Shown one piece after another: positions 10,040-18,035 of a stretch of DNA of 20,805 nucleotides. A program made the position numbers and the translations under genes. The notes below the pieces were generated by a model. That model had not been told where the DNA came from. It ran no database searches and worked only from the letters and a program-made list of their open reading frames with translations. Location of the stretch: positions 1 to 20,805 of the forward strand of contig JAKORH010000394.1 in NCBI GenBank assembly GCA_029777935.1. The letters are read 5' to 3'. Each line of letters starts with the position of its first letter. Positions within the stretch are counted from its first letter, which is position 1. This stretch comes from Pseudomonadota bacterium (GTDB lineage Bacteria > Pseudomonadota > Gammaproteobacteria > Burkholderiales > Burkholderiaceae).

Positions 10040-10163
10040 GAAGGTGTGAAGATTTCGTCGCGAGCGGCCCGAGGTCGCGCCGAGCAGCGGACCTGTACAA
10101 AATCGTACAGCGAGCAGCGCAGGTGCGAGATCGGGACGCGCAGTAGAAAGATTCACACCTTCT
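10039..10163. repeat. 125-bp element bounded by 12-bp perfect inverted repeats
   Basis: AGAAGGTGTGAA (10039-10050) and its exact reverse complement TTCACACCTTCT (10152-10163) bound 101 bp of sequence; six further inward positions mostly pair, giving about 16 of 18. Inside is a second palindrome, CTGTAC-AAAATC-GTACAG (about 10093-10110), flanked by two GAGCAGCG copies. There is no convincing ORF. The form suits a small non-autonomous dispersed element (MITE or REP-like) or a structured leader between malQ and glgC. No target-site duplication is obvious. Confidence 0.7.
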
Positions 10164-10243
10164 GACCGAACGCAAGGCGGCGCGCTGGCACTTGCGCCAC
10201 GCGCAGCGATAATGAATCGCAGGCCGAAAAGAGGGAGTGCACC

Positions 10244-11506
10244 GTGCCCATGAGCGGCGGCGTCCACAACGAGCCGGCGCGCCAGGCGATCGCGCTGGTG
10301 CTCGCGGGCAGCCGCGGCAGCCGGCTCGGGCCGCTGACCGACCTGCGCTCGAAGCCCGCGGTGTACTTCGGCGGCAAGTTCCGCATCATCGACTTCGCGC
10401 TGTCGAACTGCATGAACTCGTACCTGCGCCGCATCGGCGTGGTCACGCAGTACAAGTCGCACAGCCTGCTGCGCCACCTGCAGCGCGGCTGGGCGTTCCT
10501 GAAGGCGGAGATGAACGAGTTCATCGACCTGCTGCCGGCGCAGCAGCGCATCGACGAACAGTCGTGGTACCGCGGCACGGCCGACGCGGTGTACCAGAAC
10601 ATCGACATCATCCGCTCGTACCAGCCGCGCTACATCGTGGTGCTGGCCGGCGATCACGTCTACAAGATGGACTATCGCCGGATGCTGGCGTTCCACGTCG
10701 GCCAGGGCGCCGAGTGCACGGTCGGCTGCATCGAAGTGCCCCGCGCCGAGGCGTCGAGCTTCGGCGTGATGGCGGTCGACGAGCGCGGCCGCATCACGAG
10801 CTTCGTCGAGAAGCCGAGGGATCCGCCGCCGATGCCGGGCAAGCCCGACACGGCGCTGGCGAGCATGGGCCTGTACGTGTTCAACGCGCAGTACCTGTAC
10901 GACGAACTGGAGCGCGACATCACGAGCGCGGATTCGACGCACGATTTCGGCCGCGACATCATCCCGGCCGCGGTGCGAAACGGCGTCGCGTGGGCGCAGT
11001 CGTTCGCCGAGAGCTGCGTGCTGAGCGAAGGCGACGAGCAGCCGTACTGGCGCGACGTCGGCACGATCGACGCCTACTGGGAAGCCAACATCGACCTGAC
11101 CGCGACCAAGCCGCAGTTCAACCTCTACGACACGAGCTGGCCGATCTGGACCTGGCAGGAGCAGCTTCCGCCGGCGAAGTTCGTGCACAACACGGCGGAC
11201 CGGCGCGGCATCGCGATCGAGTCGATGGTTTCCGGCGGCTGCATCATCTCCGGCGCGCTGCACCGGTCGCTGCTGTTCTCGTCGTGCCGCGTGCACTCGT
11301 ATTCGACCGTCAACTGGTCGGTGCTGCTGCCGCACGTGGAGGTCGGACGGCGCGTGCGGCTGACGCGGGTCGTCGTCGATCGCGGTTGCCGGCTGCCGGA
11401 CGACCTGGTCGTCGGCGAGGACCCCGAGGCCGACGCGCGGCGCTTCCACCGCACGGCCGGCGGCGTCACGCTGATCAACGCCGACATGCTGCGCGCGCTC
11501 GCGTGA
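10244..11506 (+). CDS. glgC: Glucose-1-phosphate adenylyltransferase
   Basis: GlgC makes ADP-glucose from ATP and glucose-1-phosphate, the committed step of glycogen synthesis. The 420-residue protein has the nucleotide-binding N-terminus, [20 protein letters not shown] (37-56), [12 protein letters not shown] (108-119), [11 protein letters not shown] with catalytic D137, and EKP (189-191) before a C-terminal left-handed beta-helix. GAGGGAG lies 6-7 nt before the GTG at 10244; an ATG at 10250 is a possible alternative. Two departures from E. coli: the GGRGTRL loop reads GSRGSRL (S23), and the position of fructose-1,6-bisphosphate-contacting K39 is leucine (L34). Activator response may therefore differ, which is inference. 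glgA starts 10 bp after its stop. Confidence 0.96.
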   Translation: MPMSGGVHNEPARQAIALVLAGSRGSRLGPLTDLRSKPAVYFGGKFRIIDFALSNCMNSYLRRIGVVTQYKSHSLLRHLQRGWAFLKAEMNEFIDLLPAQQRIDEQSWYRGTADAVYQNIDIIRSYQPRYIVVLAGDHVYKMDYRRMLAFHVGQGAECTVGCIEVPRAEASSFGVMAVDERGRITSFVEKPRDPPPMPGKPDTALASMGLYVFNAQYLYDELERDITSADSTHDFGRDIIPAAVRNGVAWAQSFAESCVLSEGDEQPYWRDVGTIDAYWEANIDLTATKPQFNLYDTSWPIWTWQEQLPPAKFVHNTADRRGIAIESMVSGGCIISGALHRSLLFSSCRVHSYSTVNWSVLLPHVEVGRRVRLTRVVVDRGCRLPDDLVVGEDPEADARRFHRTAGGVTLINADMLRALA

Positions 11507-11516
11507 GGCGGCGGCG

Positions 11517-12989
11517 ATGAAGGCGCGATCCCTGCGCGTGCTGCACGCGGCCGCCGAGATCTTTCCGCTGGTGAAGACCGGCGGGCTCGGCGACGTGATC
11601 GCCGCGCTGCCGCCGGCACTGGCGCGGAGCGGCGTCGATGCGCGGCTGCTGCTGCCCGGCTATCCGGCGATCCTCGCGGCGTTCAAGCCGGCGCGCAAGG
11701 TCGCGAGCTTCGGCGCCGCGTTCGGCGCCGCCACGATCGACGTGCGCTTCGGCGCGCTCGACGGCGTCGGCGTGCGGGCGTACGTGATCGACGCGCCGTT
11801 CCTCTACGGGCGCGCCGGCCACCCGTACGTCGCGCCGGACGGCAGCGACTGGAGCGACAACGCCCTGCGTTTCGGGCTGCTGGCGTGGATCGCCGCACAC
11901 CTCGGCGCCGGGGATCTCGACCGCCGCTGGCGGCCGCAGATCGTGCACGGGCACGACTGGCACGCCGCGCTGGCATGCGCATACCTCGCGCTGCATCCGG
12001 CCGCGCCGTGCCGCACGGTGTTCACGATCCACAATCTTGCATTCCAGGGCCTGTTCGAACCCGATCTGTTGCCCGCGCTGCAGTTGCCGCAGCGGCTGTT
12101 CACGATCGACGGCATCGAGTTCTTCGGCTCGGCCTCGCCGATGAAGGCCGGCATCCGCTACGCCGACCGCATCACGACCGTCAGCCCGACCTACGCGCGC
12201 GAGATCCGCACGCCCGAGTTCGGCTGCGGGCTCGAGGGCGCGCTCACGCAGCGCGCCGCCCACGTGCACGGGATCCTGAACGGCGTCGACGGCGCGGTGT
12301 GGAATCCCGCGCGCGACCCGTACGTCGATGCGCACTACGACGGCGGGCACCTCGAGCACAAGCAGGCCGCCAAGCGTGCGCTGCAGGCGGAGCTCGGATT
12401 GCACACTGCGCCCGACGCGCCGTTGTTCGGCGTCGTGAGCCGCCTGACGCAGCAGAAGGGCATTGATCTGGTGGCGCGCATCGCGCCGGAACTGATCGCC
12501 GACGGCGCGCAGTTCGCGCTGCTCGGCAGCGGCGAGGCGGCGATCGAGAACGCGCTGCGCCGGCTCGCCGCCGCGCATCCGCAGCAGGTCGCGGTGCGCT
12601 TCGGCTACGACGAGGCGCTCGCGCACCGGATCATCGCCGGCGCCGACCTGATCGCGCTGCCGTCGCGCTTCGAGCCGTGCGGGCTGACGCAGCTCTACGG
12701 GCTGCGCTACGGAGCGCTGCCGCTGGTGCGGCGGGTCGGCGGGCTCGCCGACACCGTCGTCGACGCGGACGCGCAGTCGCTGGCGGCCGATACCGCCACC
12801 GGATTCGGATTCGAAGCGCCCGAGCCGCGCGCGCTGTTGGCGGCGGCGCGGCGCGCGATCGCGTTGTACCGCGACCGCGTCGCGTGGCGCCGAGTCCAGC
12901 AGCGCGCGATGGCGCAGGATTTCTCGTGGGACGCGGCGGCGGCGCGTTACATCGGGCTGTATCGCGAACTGACCGACGACAAGCGCTAG
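11517..12989 (+). CDS. glgA: Glycogen synthase (ADP-glucose, GT5)
   Basis: GlgA adds glucose from ADP-glucose to the alpha-1,4 chain. The 490-residue protein is normal length, with the N-terminal KTGGLGDV motif (K20), HGHDWHAAL (144-152), the catalytic arginine and lysine in SRLTQQKG (R309, K314) and FEPCGLTQLYG with E386. All residues equivalent to the E. coli catalytic set (R300, K305, E377) are present. ATG follows glgC by 10 bp, with a GGCGGCG-type weak ribosome site, so the two are clearly co-transcribed. It is the last glycogen gene in the window; the branching enzyme that normally accompanies it is not here. A 72-bp spacer follows. Confidence 0.96.
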   Translation: MKARSLRVLHAAAEIFPLVKTGGLGDVIAALPPALARSGVDARLLLPGYPAILAAFKPARKVASFGAAFGAATIDVRFGALDGVGVRAYVIDAPFLYGRAGHPYVAPDGSDWSDNALRFGLLAWIAAHLGAGDLDRRWRPQIVHGHDWHAALACAYLALHPAAPCRTVFTIHNLAFQGLFEPDLLPALQLPQRLFTIDGIEFFGSASPMKAGIRYADRITTVSPTYAREIRTPEFGCGLEGALTQRAAHVHGILNGVDGAVWNPARDPYVDAHYDGGHLEHKQAAKRALQAELGLHTAPDAPLFGVVSRLTQQKGIDLVARIAPELIADGAQFALLGSGEAAIENALRRLAAAHPQQVAVRFGYDEALAHRIIAGADLIALPSRFEPCGLTQLYGLRYGALPLVRRVGGLADTVVDADAQSLAADTATGFGFEAPEPRALLAAARRAIALYRDRVAWRRVQQRAMAQDFSWDAAAARYIGLYRELTDDKR

Positions 12990-13061
12990 TCGATTCGCCC
13001 CGTTGTGGCCGCGGCGCGCCGGCGTTACGTTCACATTGACGGATTTCAAGGAGGCCCCGCG

Positions 13062-13595
13062 ATGGTGCGCCCGCTTCGCCTTGCCTTGCTGGTCACGCTG
13101 CTCGCCGTGCTGAGTGCCGCAATGAGCGCCGCCGCGGCCGACACCACGATCTACAAGGTGCGGCTGAAGGACGGCTCGATCGCGTTCACGGACCGGCCGC
13201 CGCCCGACGCGACGATCCTGGAGAAACGCGAATTCGATTCCGCGCCGGCTGCGCCCGCGGCCGCCGCACCGGCACCCGCCACGAGCCGGCCATCGCCGGC
13301 GCCTGCCATGAACCGGCCATCGCCGTCGGCCGCCGAGGTCGACGCGCGGCTGAAGCAGCGCGCCGAGGAGCAGGGGCGCAAGGACGCCGCGGTCGCGGAC
13401 GCCGAGCGCGCGCTCGCGCAGGCGAAGGACGATCTCGAAAAGGGCCGCGACCCGCGCGAAGGCGACATCATGGGCACCGCGCGCAAGGGTTTCGTGCGGC
13501 ACTCGCCCGCATACGAGGAGCGCGTGCGCGCGCTGGAGAAGGCCGTCGCCGACGCCGAGGCGCGGCTCGCCGCGGCGCGCGATGCCGCACGTTAG
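13062..13595 (+). CDS. Exported DUF4124-type protein with C-terminal coiled coil
   Basis: The predicted protein has 177 residues. Residues 1-26 form a signal peptide (two arginines, a leucine/alanine-rich core, cleavage near AAA-AD). Residues 28-55, with TIYKVRLKDGSIAFTDRPP, match the short DUF4124 pattern found at the mature N-terminus of many proteobacterial envelope proteins. A proline/alanine-rich linker (61-88) leads to a charged helical region (92-177) likely to form a coiled coil. The start is set by AAGGAGG 8 nt before ATG 13062; the frame opens earlier but without a ribosome site. It overlaps the next gene by 14 bp. Function is unknown; a periplasmic or envelope location is inferred. 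Confidence 0.8.
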   Translation: MVRPLRLALLVTLLAVLSAAMSAAAADTTIYKVRLKDGSIAFTDRPPPDATILEKREFDSAPAAPAAAAPAPATSRPSPAPAMNRPSPSAAEVDARLKQRAEEQGRKDAAVADAERALAQAKDDLEKGRDPREGDIMGTARKGFVRHSPAYEERVRALEKAVADAEARLAAARDAAR

Positions 13596-14121
13596 GCAAC
13601 GCGCGCTCAATCGCGCGTTGCACCTGCTGGCGGCGACGACCGGCAGCCGCTGGTACGGTCCGCTCGCCGGCGTGATCGCGTTTGCGCTGACGCTGACCGC
13701 GAGCGTGCCGTATACCGCGATCCTGGTCGGCGCGCTGTGGCTGACGCCGCAGCGCTGGAAGACGCTGGTGTTCTTCTCGTCGCTCGGCGGCGCGCTCGGG
13801 GCGATCGTGATGGTCAGCGGCTTCCGGCACCTCGGCTGGATGCCGCTCTACGCCGCCTTTCCCGAACTCGCCGCGTCGCCGCTGTGGCAGCGGATCGTGC
13901 AGGCGGTGCAGGAATACGGCGTGGCCGCGCTCGGCGCGGTCGCGGCGGCGCCGTTGCCGCAGACGCCGGCGCTCGCGATCGCGGCCAGCGCGCACCTCGA
14001 GCCCGTGGCGATGTTTGCCGCGCTGTTCGCCGGCAAGCTCGTCAAGTACAGCGTGGTGAGCTGGCTGGTGTCTATCGGCAGCCCGCTGGTCGATCGGCTG
14101 ATTCGGCGCGTGCGGGGTTGA
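13582..14121 (+). CDS. Small VTT/DedA-like (YqaA-type) membrane protein
   Basis: The predicted protein has 179 residues, with hydrophobic segments near 25-52, 61-81, 113-137 and 140-166. The re-entrant pattern with PLPQTPALAIAAS (124-136) before the last helix resembles the VTT (SNARE-associated/DedA) fold, whose members move lipids such as undecaprenyl phosphate between membrane leaflets. The family assignment rests on this motif and topology only and is moderate. Its ATG lies within the last codons of the DUF4124-type gene (14-bp overlap), so the two are translated together. It converges on the acyl-CoA synthetase gene with 42 bp between them; that gap holds only the palindrome AGCACGTGCT (14134-14143). 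Confidence 0.7.
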   Translation: MPHVRQRALNRALHLLAATTGSRWYGPLAGVIAFALTLTASVPYTAILVGALWLTPQRWKTLVFFSSLGGALGAIVMVSGFRHLGWMPLYAAFPELAASPLWQRIVQAVQEYGVAALGAVAAAPLPQTPALAIAASAHLEPVAMFAALFAGKLVKYSVVSWLVSIGSPLVDRLIRRVRG

Positions 14122-14163
14122 ACGCGAACCCGGAGCACGTGCTGCTGCGGACTGCCAAGGTCG

Positions 14164-15891
14164 CTACGCGCCGGATTTCAGATCCGGGAAGTCGTCCTCG
14201 AAGTGTTCGCCCGGTTCGCGCACGCCGCGTCCACGCCGATCGGCCTCGAGCCGCCGCAGTTCGACGCGGCGGATCTTTCCGGACACCGTCTTCGGCAGCT
14301 CCACGACGAACTCGATGCGGCGCACGCGCTGAAACGCCGAGAGGCGCTTGCGCGCGAACGCCAGGATGTCCTGCGCCAGCGCGGCATCGGCCTGCCTTCC
14401 CGCGGCGAGCGTGATGAACGCCTTGGGCACCGCGAGCCGCAGAGGATCGGGGCTCGGCACGACGGCGACCTCGGTCACCGCAGCGTGCTCGAGCAGCGCG
14501 CTTTCCAGCTCGAACGGACTGATGCGGTAGTCGGAGGCCTTGAAGACGTCATCGGCACGGCCCACGAACGTCAGATACCCGTCGCGGTCGCGGCTGGCGA
14601 CGTCCCCGGTGTGGTAGTAGCCATGGCGCATCACGTCGGCCGTCTTGCCCGGGCTGTCCTCGTAGCCCTTCATCAACCCGACCGGCCGCGGGTCGATCTT
14701 CAGGCAGATCTCGCCCTCTTCGGCGGGCCGGTCGTCGGCGTCCAGCAGGACGACTTCGTAGCCCGGCAGCGCGCGCCCCATCGATCCGGGCTTCAGCCGC
14801 TGGCCGGGCGCGTTGCCGATCTGCGCGGTGGTCTCCGTCTGGCCGTAGCCATCGCGCAGCGGCAGCCCCCAGGCCTCGTGCACGCGGTCGATGATCTCCG
14901 GGTTCAGCGGCTCGCCCGCGCCGGTGACCTCGCGCAGCTTCAGCCGGCCGCGGTGGGCGGCAAGGTCCTCCTGGATCAGCATGCGCCAGACCGTCGGCGG
15001 CGCGCACAGCGAAGTCACGCCGCACCGCGCCAGCGTCTCCAGCAACGCGGCCGCGCTGAAGCGCGCCGAGTTGTGGATGAAGACGCAGGCACCGGCGTTC
15101 CACGGCGCGAAGAAGCAGCTCCACGCGTGCTTGGCCCAACCCGGCGACGACACGTTCAGATGGATGTCGCCCGGCTGCAGGCCCAGCCAGTACATCGTCG
15201 ACAGGTGGCCGACCGGGTAGCTCTGATGCGTGTGCAGCACCATCTTCGGCAGCGACGTCGTGCCCGACGTGAAATACAGCAGCAGAGGATCGTCGGCGCC
15301 GGTCGGGCCGTCGGCTTCGAAGGCATCCGCGGCCGCCGCGCTGTCCGCGAACGACTGCCAGCCGGCCGGCGCGGCGCCGACGCAGATGCGCGCGGTCAGC
15401 CCATCGAAGCTCGAGAACTTCTCCGCCAGCGCGGCCGCGGCGATCACGTGGCGCACCTGGCCGCGCTCGATGCGGTCGCGCAGCGCGTCGACCGACAGCA
15501 ACGCGGTCGTCGGCACCAGCACCGCGCCGAGCTTGAACGCGCCCAGCATGCTTTCCCACAGCGCGACCTCGTTGCCCAGCATCAGCAGGATGCGGTCGCC
15601 GCGCCGCACGCCCTGTGCGCGCAGGAAGTTGGCCACCTGGTTCGAGCGCCGCGCCAGTTCGCCGAACGTGCGCTTCTGCTCGGAGCCGTCCTCGTTGACG
15701 ATCCACAGTCCGGTCCGCTCGTTGCCCGCGGCCATCGCGTCGAAGTGGTCGAGCGCCCAGTTGAAGTGCGTCAGCGCCGGCCACCTGAACTCGCGCACCG
15801 CGGCGTCCAGGTCTGTTCGATGCCGCCACAGGATTTCGCGCGCCGCGAGAAAGGCCGCGCGGGCCGCGGCGTTGGACGATTTCGATGCCAT
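14164..15891 (-). CDS. AMP-dependent acyl-CoA synthetase (ACSM-like)
   Basis: This enzyme activates a carboxylic acid with ATP and joins it to coenzyme A through an acyl-adenylate. The 575-residue protein has the ATP motif YFTSGTTSLPKM (206-217), GYGQTET (348-354), YHTGD with D430, VGRADDVFKASDYRISPFELE (443-463) and the C-terminal SGK with K539 needed for adenylation. The SDYRISPFELE hinge and overall length resemble medium-chain/ACSM-type and related short-chain or aromatic acyl-CoA ligases; the substrate cannot be read from the sequence. The start at 15891 is preceded by GAGGAAG at good spacing; an upstream in-frame ATG (16026) lacks such a site. A hairpin, CCGGAT-TTCAG-ATCCGG (14171-14187), lies in the last codons. 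No obvious partner genes adjoin it. Confidence 0.88.
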   Translation of the reverse strand: MASKSSNAAARAAFLAAREILWRHRTDLDAAVREFRWPALTHFNWALDHFDAMAAGNERTGLWIVNEDGSEQKRTFGELARRSNQVANFLRAQGVRRGDRILLMLGNEVALWESMLGAFKLGAVLVPTTALLSVDALRDRIERGQVRHVIAAAALAEKFSSFDGLTARICVGAAPAGWQSFADSAAAADAFEADGPTGADDPLLLYFTSGTTSLPKMVLHTHQSYPVGHLSTMYWLGLQPGDIHLNVSSPGWAKHAWSCFFAPWNAGACVFIHNSARFSAAALLETLARCGVTSLCAPPTVWRMLIQEDLAAHRGRLKLREVTGAGEPLNPEIIDRVHEAWGLPLRDGYGQTETTAQIGNAPGQRLKPGSMGRALPGYEVVLLDADDRPAEEGEICLKIDPRPVGLMKGYEDSPGKTADVMRHGYYHTGDVASRDRDGYLTFVGRADDVFKASDYRISPFELESALLEHAAVTEVAVVPSPDPLRLAVPKAFITLAAGRQADAALAQDILAFARKRLSAFQRVRRIEFVVELPKTVSGKIRRVELRRLEADRRGRGVREPGEHFEDDFPDLKSGA

Positions 15892-16304
15892 CACTTCCTC
15901 CTCTGCGAGACGCTGCGACGAACCTTCGCCGGATGTGCGCATTCTGCGCCGGCTTTCGACCGTGGCGCGGACTCGGAGTGCCCGCGACCGGCTCCGCTTT
16001 GAAGGTATGAGTCGACGCGGATCCACGTCGACGGGTCGCCGCCCCGCGCGCTCGCACCGAGACCGCGGCGTCGCTGCCGGACAGGATCGTCACAGAAATC
16101 TGCCGCCAGGAAAGCCCGCGCTCAGGAGCATGCTCGTTCGCATCCCCAGCGAAGTCGAACGTGTGCTATTCGCTGAAACGGCAGCCAGCACTCCTGTCGC
16201 AACCGTCCCAGTGCCGGCGTGTTCCCCGCGAAGCGCGTCGGCGTCGCGTGCCCGGGACTTCTTACGCAGCCTGCGAAGCGGGGCTGCGACAGGGCGGCCG
16301 ACAA
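15892..16304. other. Spacer between the synthetase and the PEP-CTERM region
   Basis: These 413 bp separate two minus-strand genes. Open frames here are short or are shadows, without ribosome sites. A 7-bp stem, CGCAGCC/GGCTGCG (16265-16271 and 16282-16288, 10-nt loop), lies 17 bp beyond the stop of the following PEP-CTERM gene and could end its transcript, but no T-tract follows it. The synthetase promoter should lie near 15900-16000; I cannot pick out boxes with confidence. Confidence 0.5.
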
Positions 16305-17063
16305 CTACTGTTTTCGCCGACGCGTTGTCACAAGACCAGCCAGCCCGATGCCGAGAAGGGCGAGCGTCCCAGGCTCAGGGGCATGGCTGGGCCGGTAGTA
16401 GTACACGTCACCGTCATGCACAGCGACGGCATAACCCCATGCAATGTAGTTCCCGCGTTCAATGACCTCTGCGACCTGATTCCCATCCTGGTAGTAGTAG
16501 ACCCAGCGGGAATCGGAGGTCAGTTGATCTCTCATCCAATATGGGTAGACAGGAGTACCAACTTCCATATTCAGGAATGGCCCAACGTTGCGCGGCTCAG
16601 TGCATGGGAAGAGAAGACAGTCCGAGTTCCCCAATTCGATGTGATACAGATACCCGAGTTCGCTGTCCGTGCAGTAGTTCACACCAAAGCACCAGGTGAC
16701 GCCCTTCGGGGGCAACAGCTTCGGCAACCTCCAGTCGCCGCCGATATACGAAAAGGTCAGGCTTGCGGCCCAGTCGCTCGCGTAACTCCACGGGACACGC
16801 CCGCCCAACCCAACGCCTTGACCTTCCAGAACGTTCCAGTCCCTCAGCCACGTGATGTCGAGATTGGGGTCGTACTCGAAGACAGCATTGGCAGAGTTCG
16901 CTGCGACCGGAAGGCCGAACATGTCGCGTCCTTCGAATGGAAGCAAGACGGCTGTCGCAGTCAATGAAACGACGGCAAGCAAACCACCTGCGACCGCTTT
17001 GAAAGCGCGAAGCAAGAGCGTCGATTGCCCTTGGATCGCGCTAACTGGCTCTGCGCGCCCCAT
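16305..17063 (-). CDS. PEP-CTERM protein with Lcl/DUF1566-like domain
   Basis: The predicted exported protein has 252 residues. A hydrophobic segment at 15-42 is the signal peptide. The middle (62-220: FEYDPNLDITWLRDWN, GDWRLPK, YWMRD, AVAVHDGDV) follows the pattern of Lcl/DUF1566-like surface domains. The C-terminus is a full PEP-CTERM sorting signal: PEP (229-231), the hydrophobic helix GTLALLGIGLAGLV and a terminal RRRK cluster. That signal is recognised by an exosortase, whose gene is not in this window. I chose ATG 17063 because GCGGAG stands 7 nt upstream and it yields a normal signal peptide; upstream ATGs (17111, 17174) add unconserved residues. It is related to the truncated protein starting at 20068. 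Function is unknown; cell-surface or EPS association is the usual view of the family. Confidence 0.85.
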   Translation of the reverse strand: MGRAEPVSAIQGQSTLLLRAFKAVAGGLLAVVSLTATAVLLPFEGRDMFGLPVAANSANAVFEYDPNLDITWLRDWNVLEGQGVGLGGRVPWSYASDWAASLTFSYIGGDWRLPKLLPPKGVTWCFGVNYCTDSELGYLYHIELGNSDCLLFPCTEPRNVGPFLNMEVGTPVYPYWMRDQLTSDSRWVYYYQDGNQVAEVIERGNYIAWGYAVAVHDGDVYYYRPSHAPEPGTLALLGIGLAGLVTTRRRKQ

Positions 17064-17366
17064 CTGAGTTCTCCGCTTCAAAACGAAACAAACGCTACCC
17101 CGCGACTTCATGGGCAAGTTGCCTCGGGTCAACGCGGGCGCCGGTTTCAACTCTGAACGCAGCGCGCCGTTCACCGATCCCTTGCAGCATGCAAGTGGCC
17201 AGCGGCGAATTCACGAGTTGTCGCTCGGCTGACGAACGTCACACATCGGGAGCGACAACGTATCTCCACGTATTTGACGCTCACGCGTCTGGCTTCCAGA
17301 GGCGCGAACTCCGGTGACTGATCGTCCACCAGTCGCCCGACGCTCGGCGCTCGACAAGGTTGATGA
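17064..17366. other. Spacer upstream of the PEP-CTERM gene
   Basis: About 300 bp lie between the minus-strand PEP-CTERM gene and the plus-strand degraded one. The stretch carries the upstream region of the former, including an inverted repeat CTTGCA-GCA-TGCAAG (17181-17195). A 48-codon minus-strand frame (17281-17427) exists but is not supported by homology. No signal peptide for the following plus-strand frame is found in any frame. Confidence 0.5.
17187..17201 (-). promoter_or_regulatory. Candidate sigma-54 type promoter for the PEP-CTERM gene
   Basis: On the minus strand TGGCCACTTGCATGC keeps the GG-N10-GC spacing of a -24/-12 promoter, with three departures from TGGCAC-N5-TTGC. It lies about 124 nt before the start at 17063, and the inverted repeat CTTGCA-GCA-TGCAAG (17181-17195) overlaps it. 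PEP-CTERM genes in several betaproteobacteria are controlled by the PrsK/PrsR system with RpoN, which makes this site worth listing, but the match is weak. Confidence 0.25.
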
Positions 17367-18035
17367 TCGCCTGGACGTCTTGTTCCAGACCTGATTCCGG
17401 TCGGCCGGCGAGGCGATGAAGCGACATCGGCGAACCCCACTCCGCTGCGCGAAATTGACCGTGGTCACTCCGAACTCGGTTCCTGGCAGGTATTCGTCGC
17501 CGGCTCGGCCGAGGCGAGCGCGCTCGGCCGCCGCTCCGAGGCGACCGCCTGGGCGCGGGATGGTTATCACATCCGCCTGTACAACGTCGCGGAAGTGGAC
17601 CTACCGCTCGTGGCGACGCCCCGACTGTGGCTGAATACGTTCCTGACGATCGATCCCACTTCGTCGATGGACCTCGCCGAAGCCGACATCTTCGCTTCGA
17701 TCCGATTGGAGACGACCAGCCTCGGATATACGCAGGATCCGCGCTACTTCTCCGGCTACCTTTACGAGGACGAGCATCTGCTGTGCACCGGCTTCGGCGC
17801 CGGTTATCCGACGCAGGACTGCGATCGCAACGGAGAAGTCATCACTGCGCCGGTCTGGAGCTTCACGCTTCCGGCCGATCACTTCATGGACATCACCGTC
17901 AATTACCAATACAAGTACCACACTCGCGAGTTGCCGGAGCCGCCCGCGCTGCTGCTGCTGGCCATTGCAGGTTGCGCTATCGCGTGGATCGAGCGCCACA
18001 AGTCGATGCGGCAACTCCCCCGGTTCAAGGAGTAA
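17367..18035 (+). pseudogene. PEP-CTERM protein gene with missing 5' end
   Basis: The frame is open from 17367 (just after TGA 17364) to TAA 18035, 222 codons. It reads like true protein: SWQVFVAGSAEASALG, then GYHIRLYNVAEVDLPL, a beta-rich stretch with two cysteines, and C-terminal LPEPPALLLLAIAGCAIAWIERHKS, a PEP-CTERM signal (PEP at about 190-192). There is no ATG, GTG or TTG until GTG 17595, which would remove about 75 coherent residues, and no frame upstream offers a signal peptide. It is most likely a 5'-truncated or frameshifted remnant; a short protein from 17595 remains possible but would lack export. Its end overlaps the convergent protease gene by 11 bp. No domain is recognised in the body. 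Confidence 0.6.

Noticed and set aside
8351..11449. 1032-codon minus-strand open frame across malQ and glgC
   Set aside because: It runs antisense through two well-supported genes and the intervening repeat; no domain is seen.
14171..14187. CCGGAT/ATCCGG hairpin as a terminator between convergent genes
   Set aside because: It lies within the last codons of the synthetase gene and has no T-tract on either side.
14203..16002. 599-codon plus-strand open frame opposite the acyl-CoA synthetase
   Set aside because: It is antisense to a gene with complete AMP-binding motifs; composition is that of a shadow.
17281..17427. 48-codon minus-strand frame with ATG and a weak ribosome site
   Set aside because: It reads reasonably well but overlaps the plus-strand PEP-CTERM frame, has no recognised domain and is too short to support alone.
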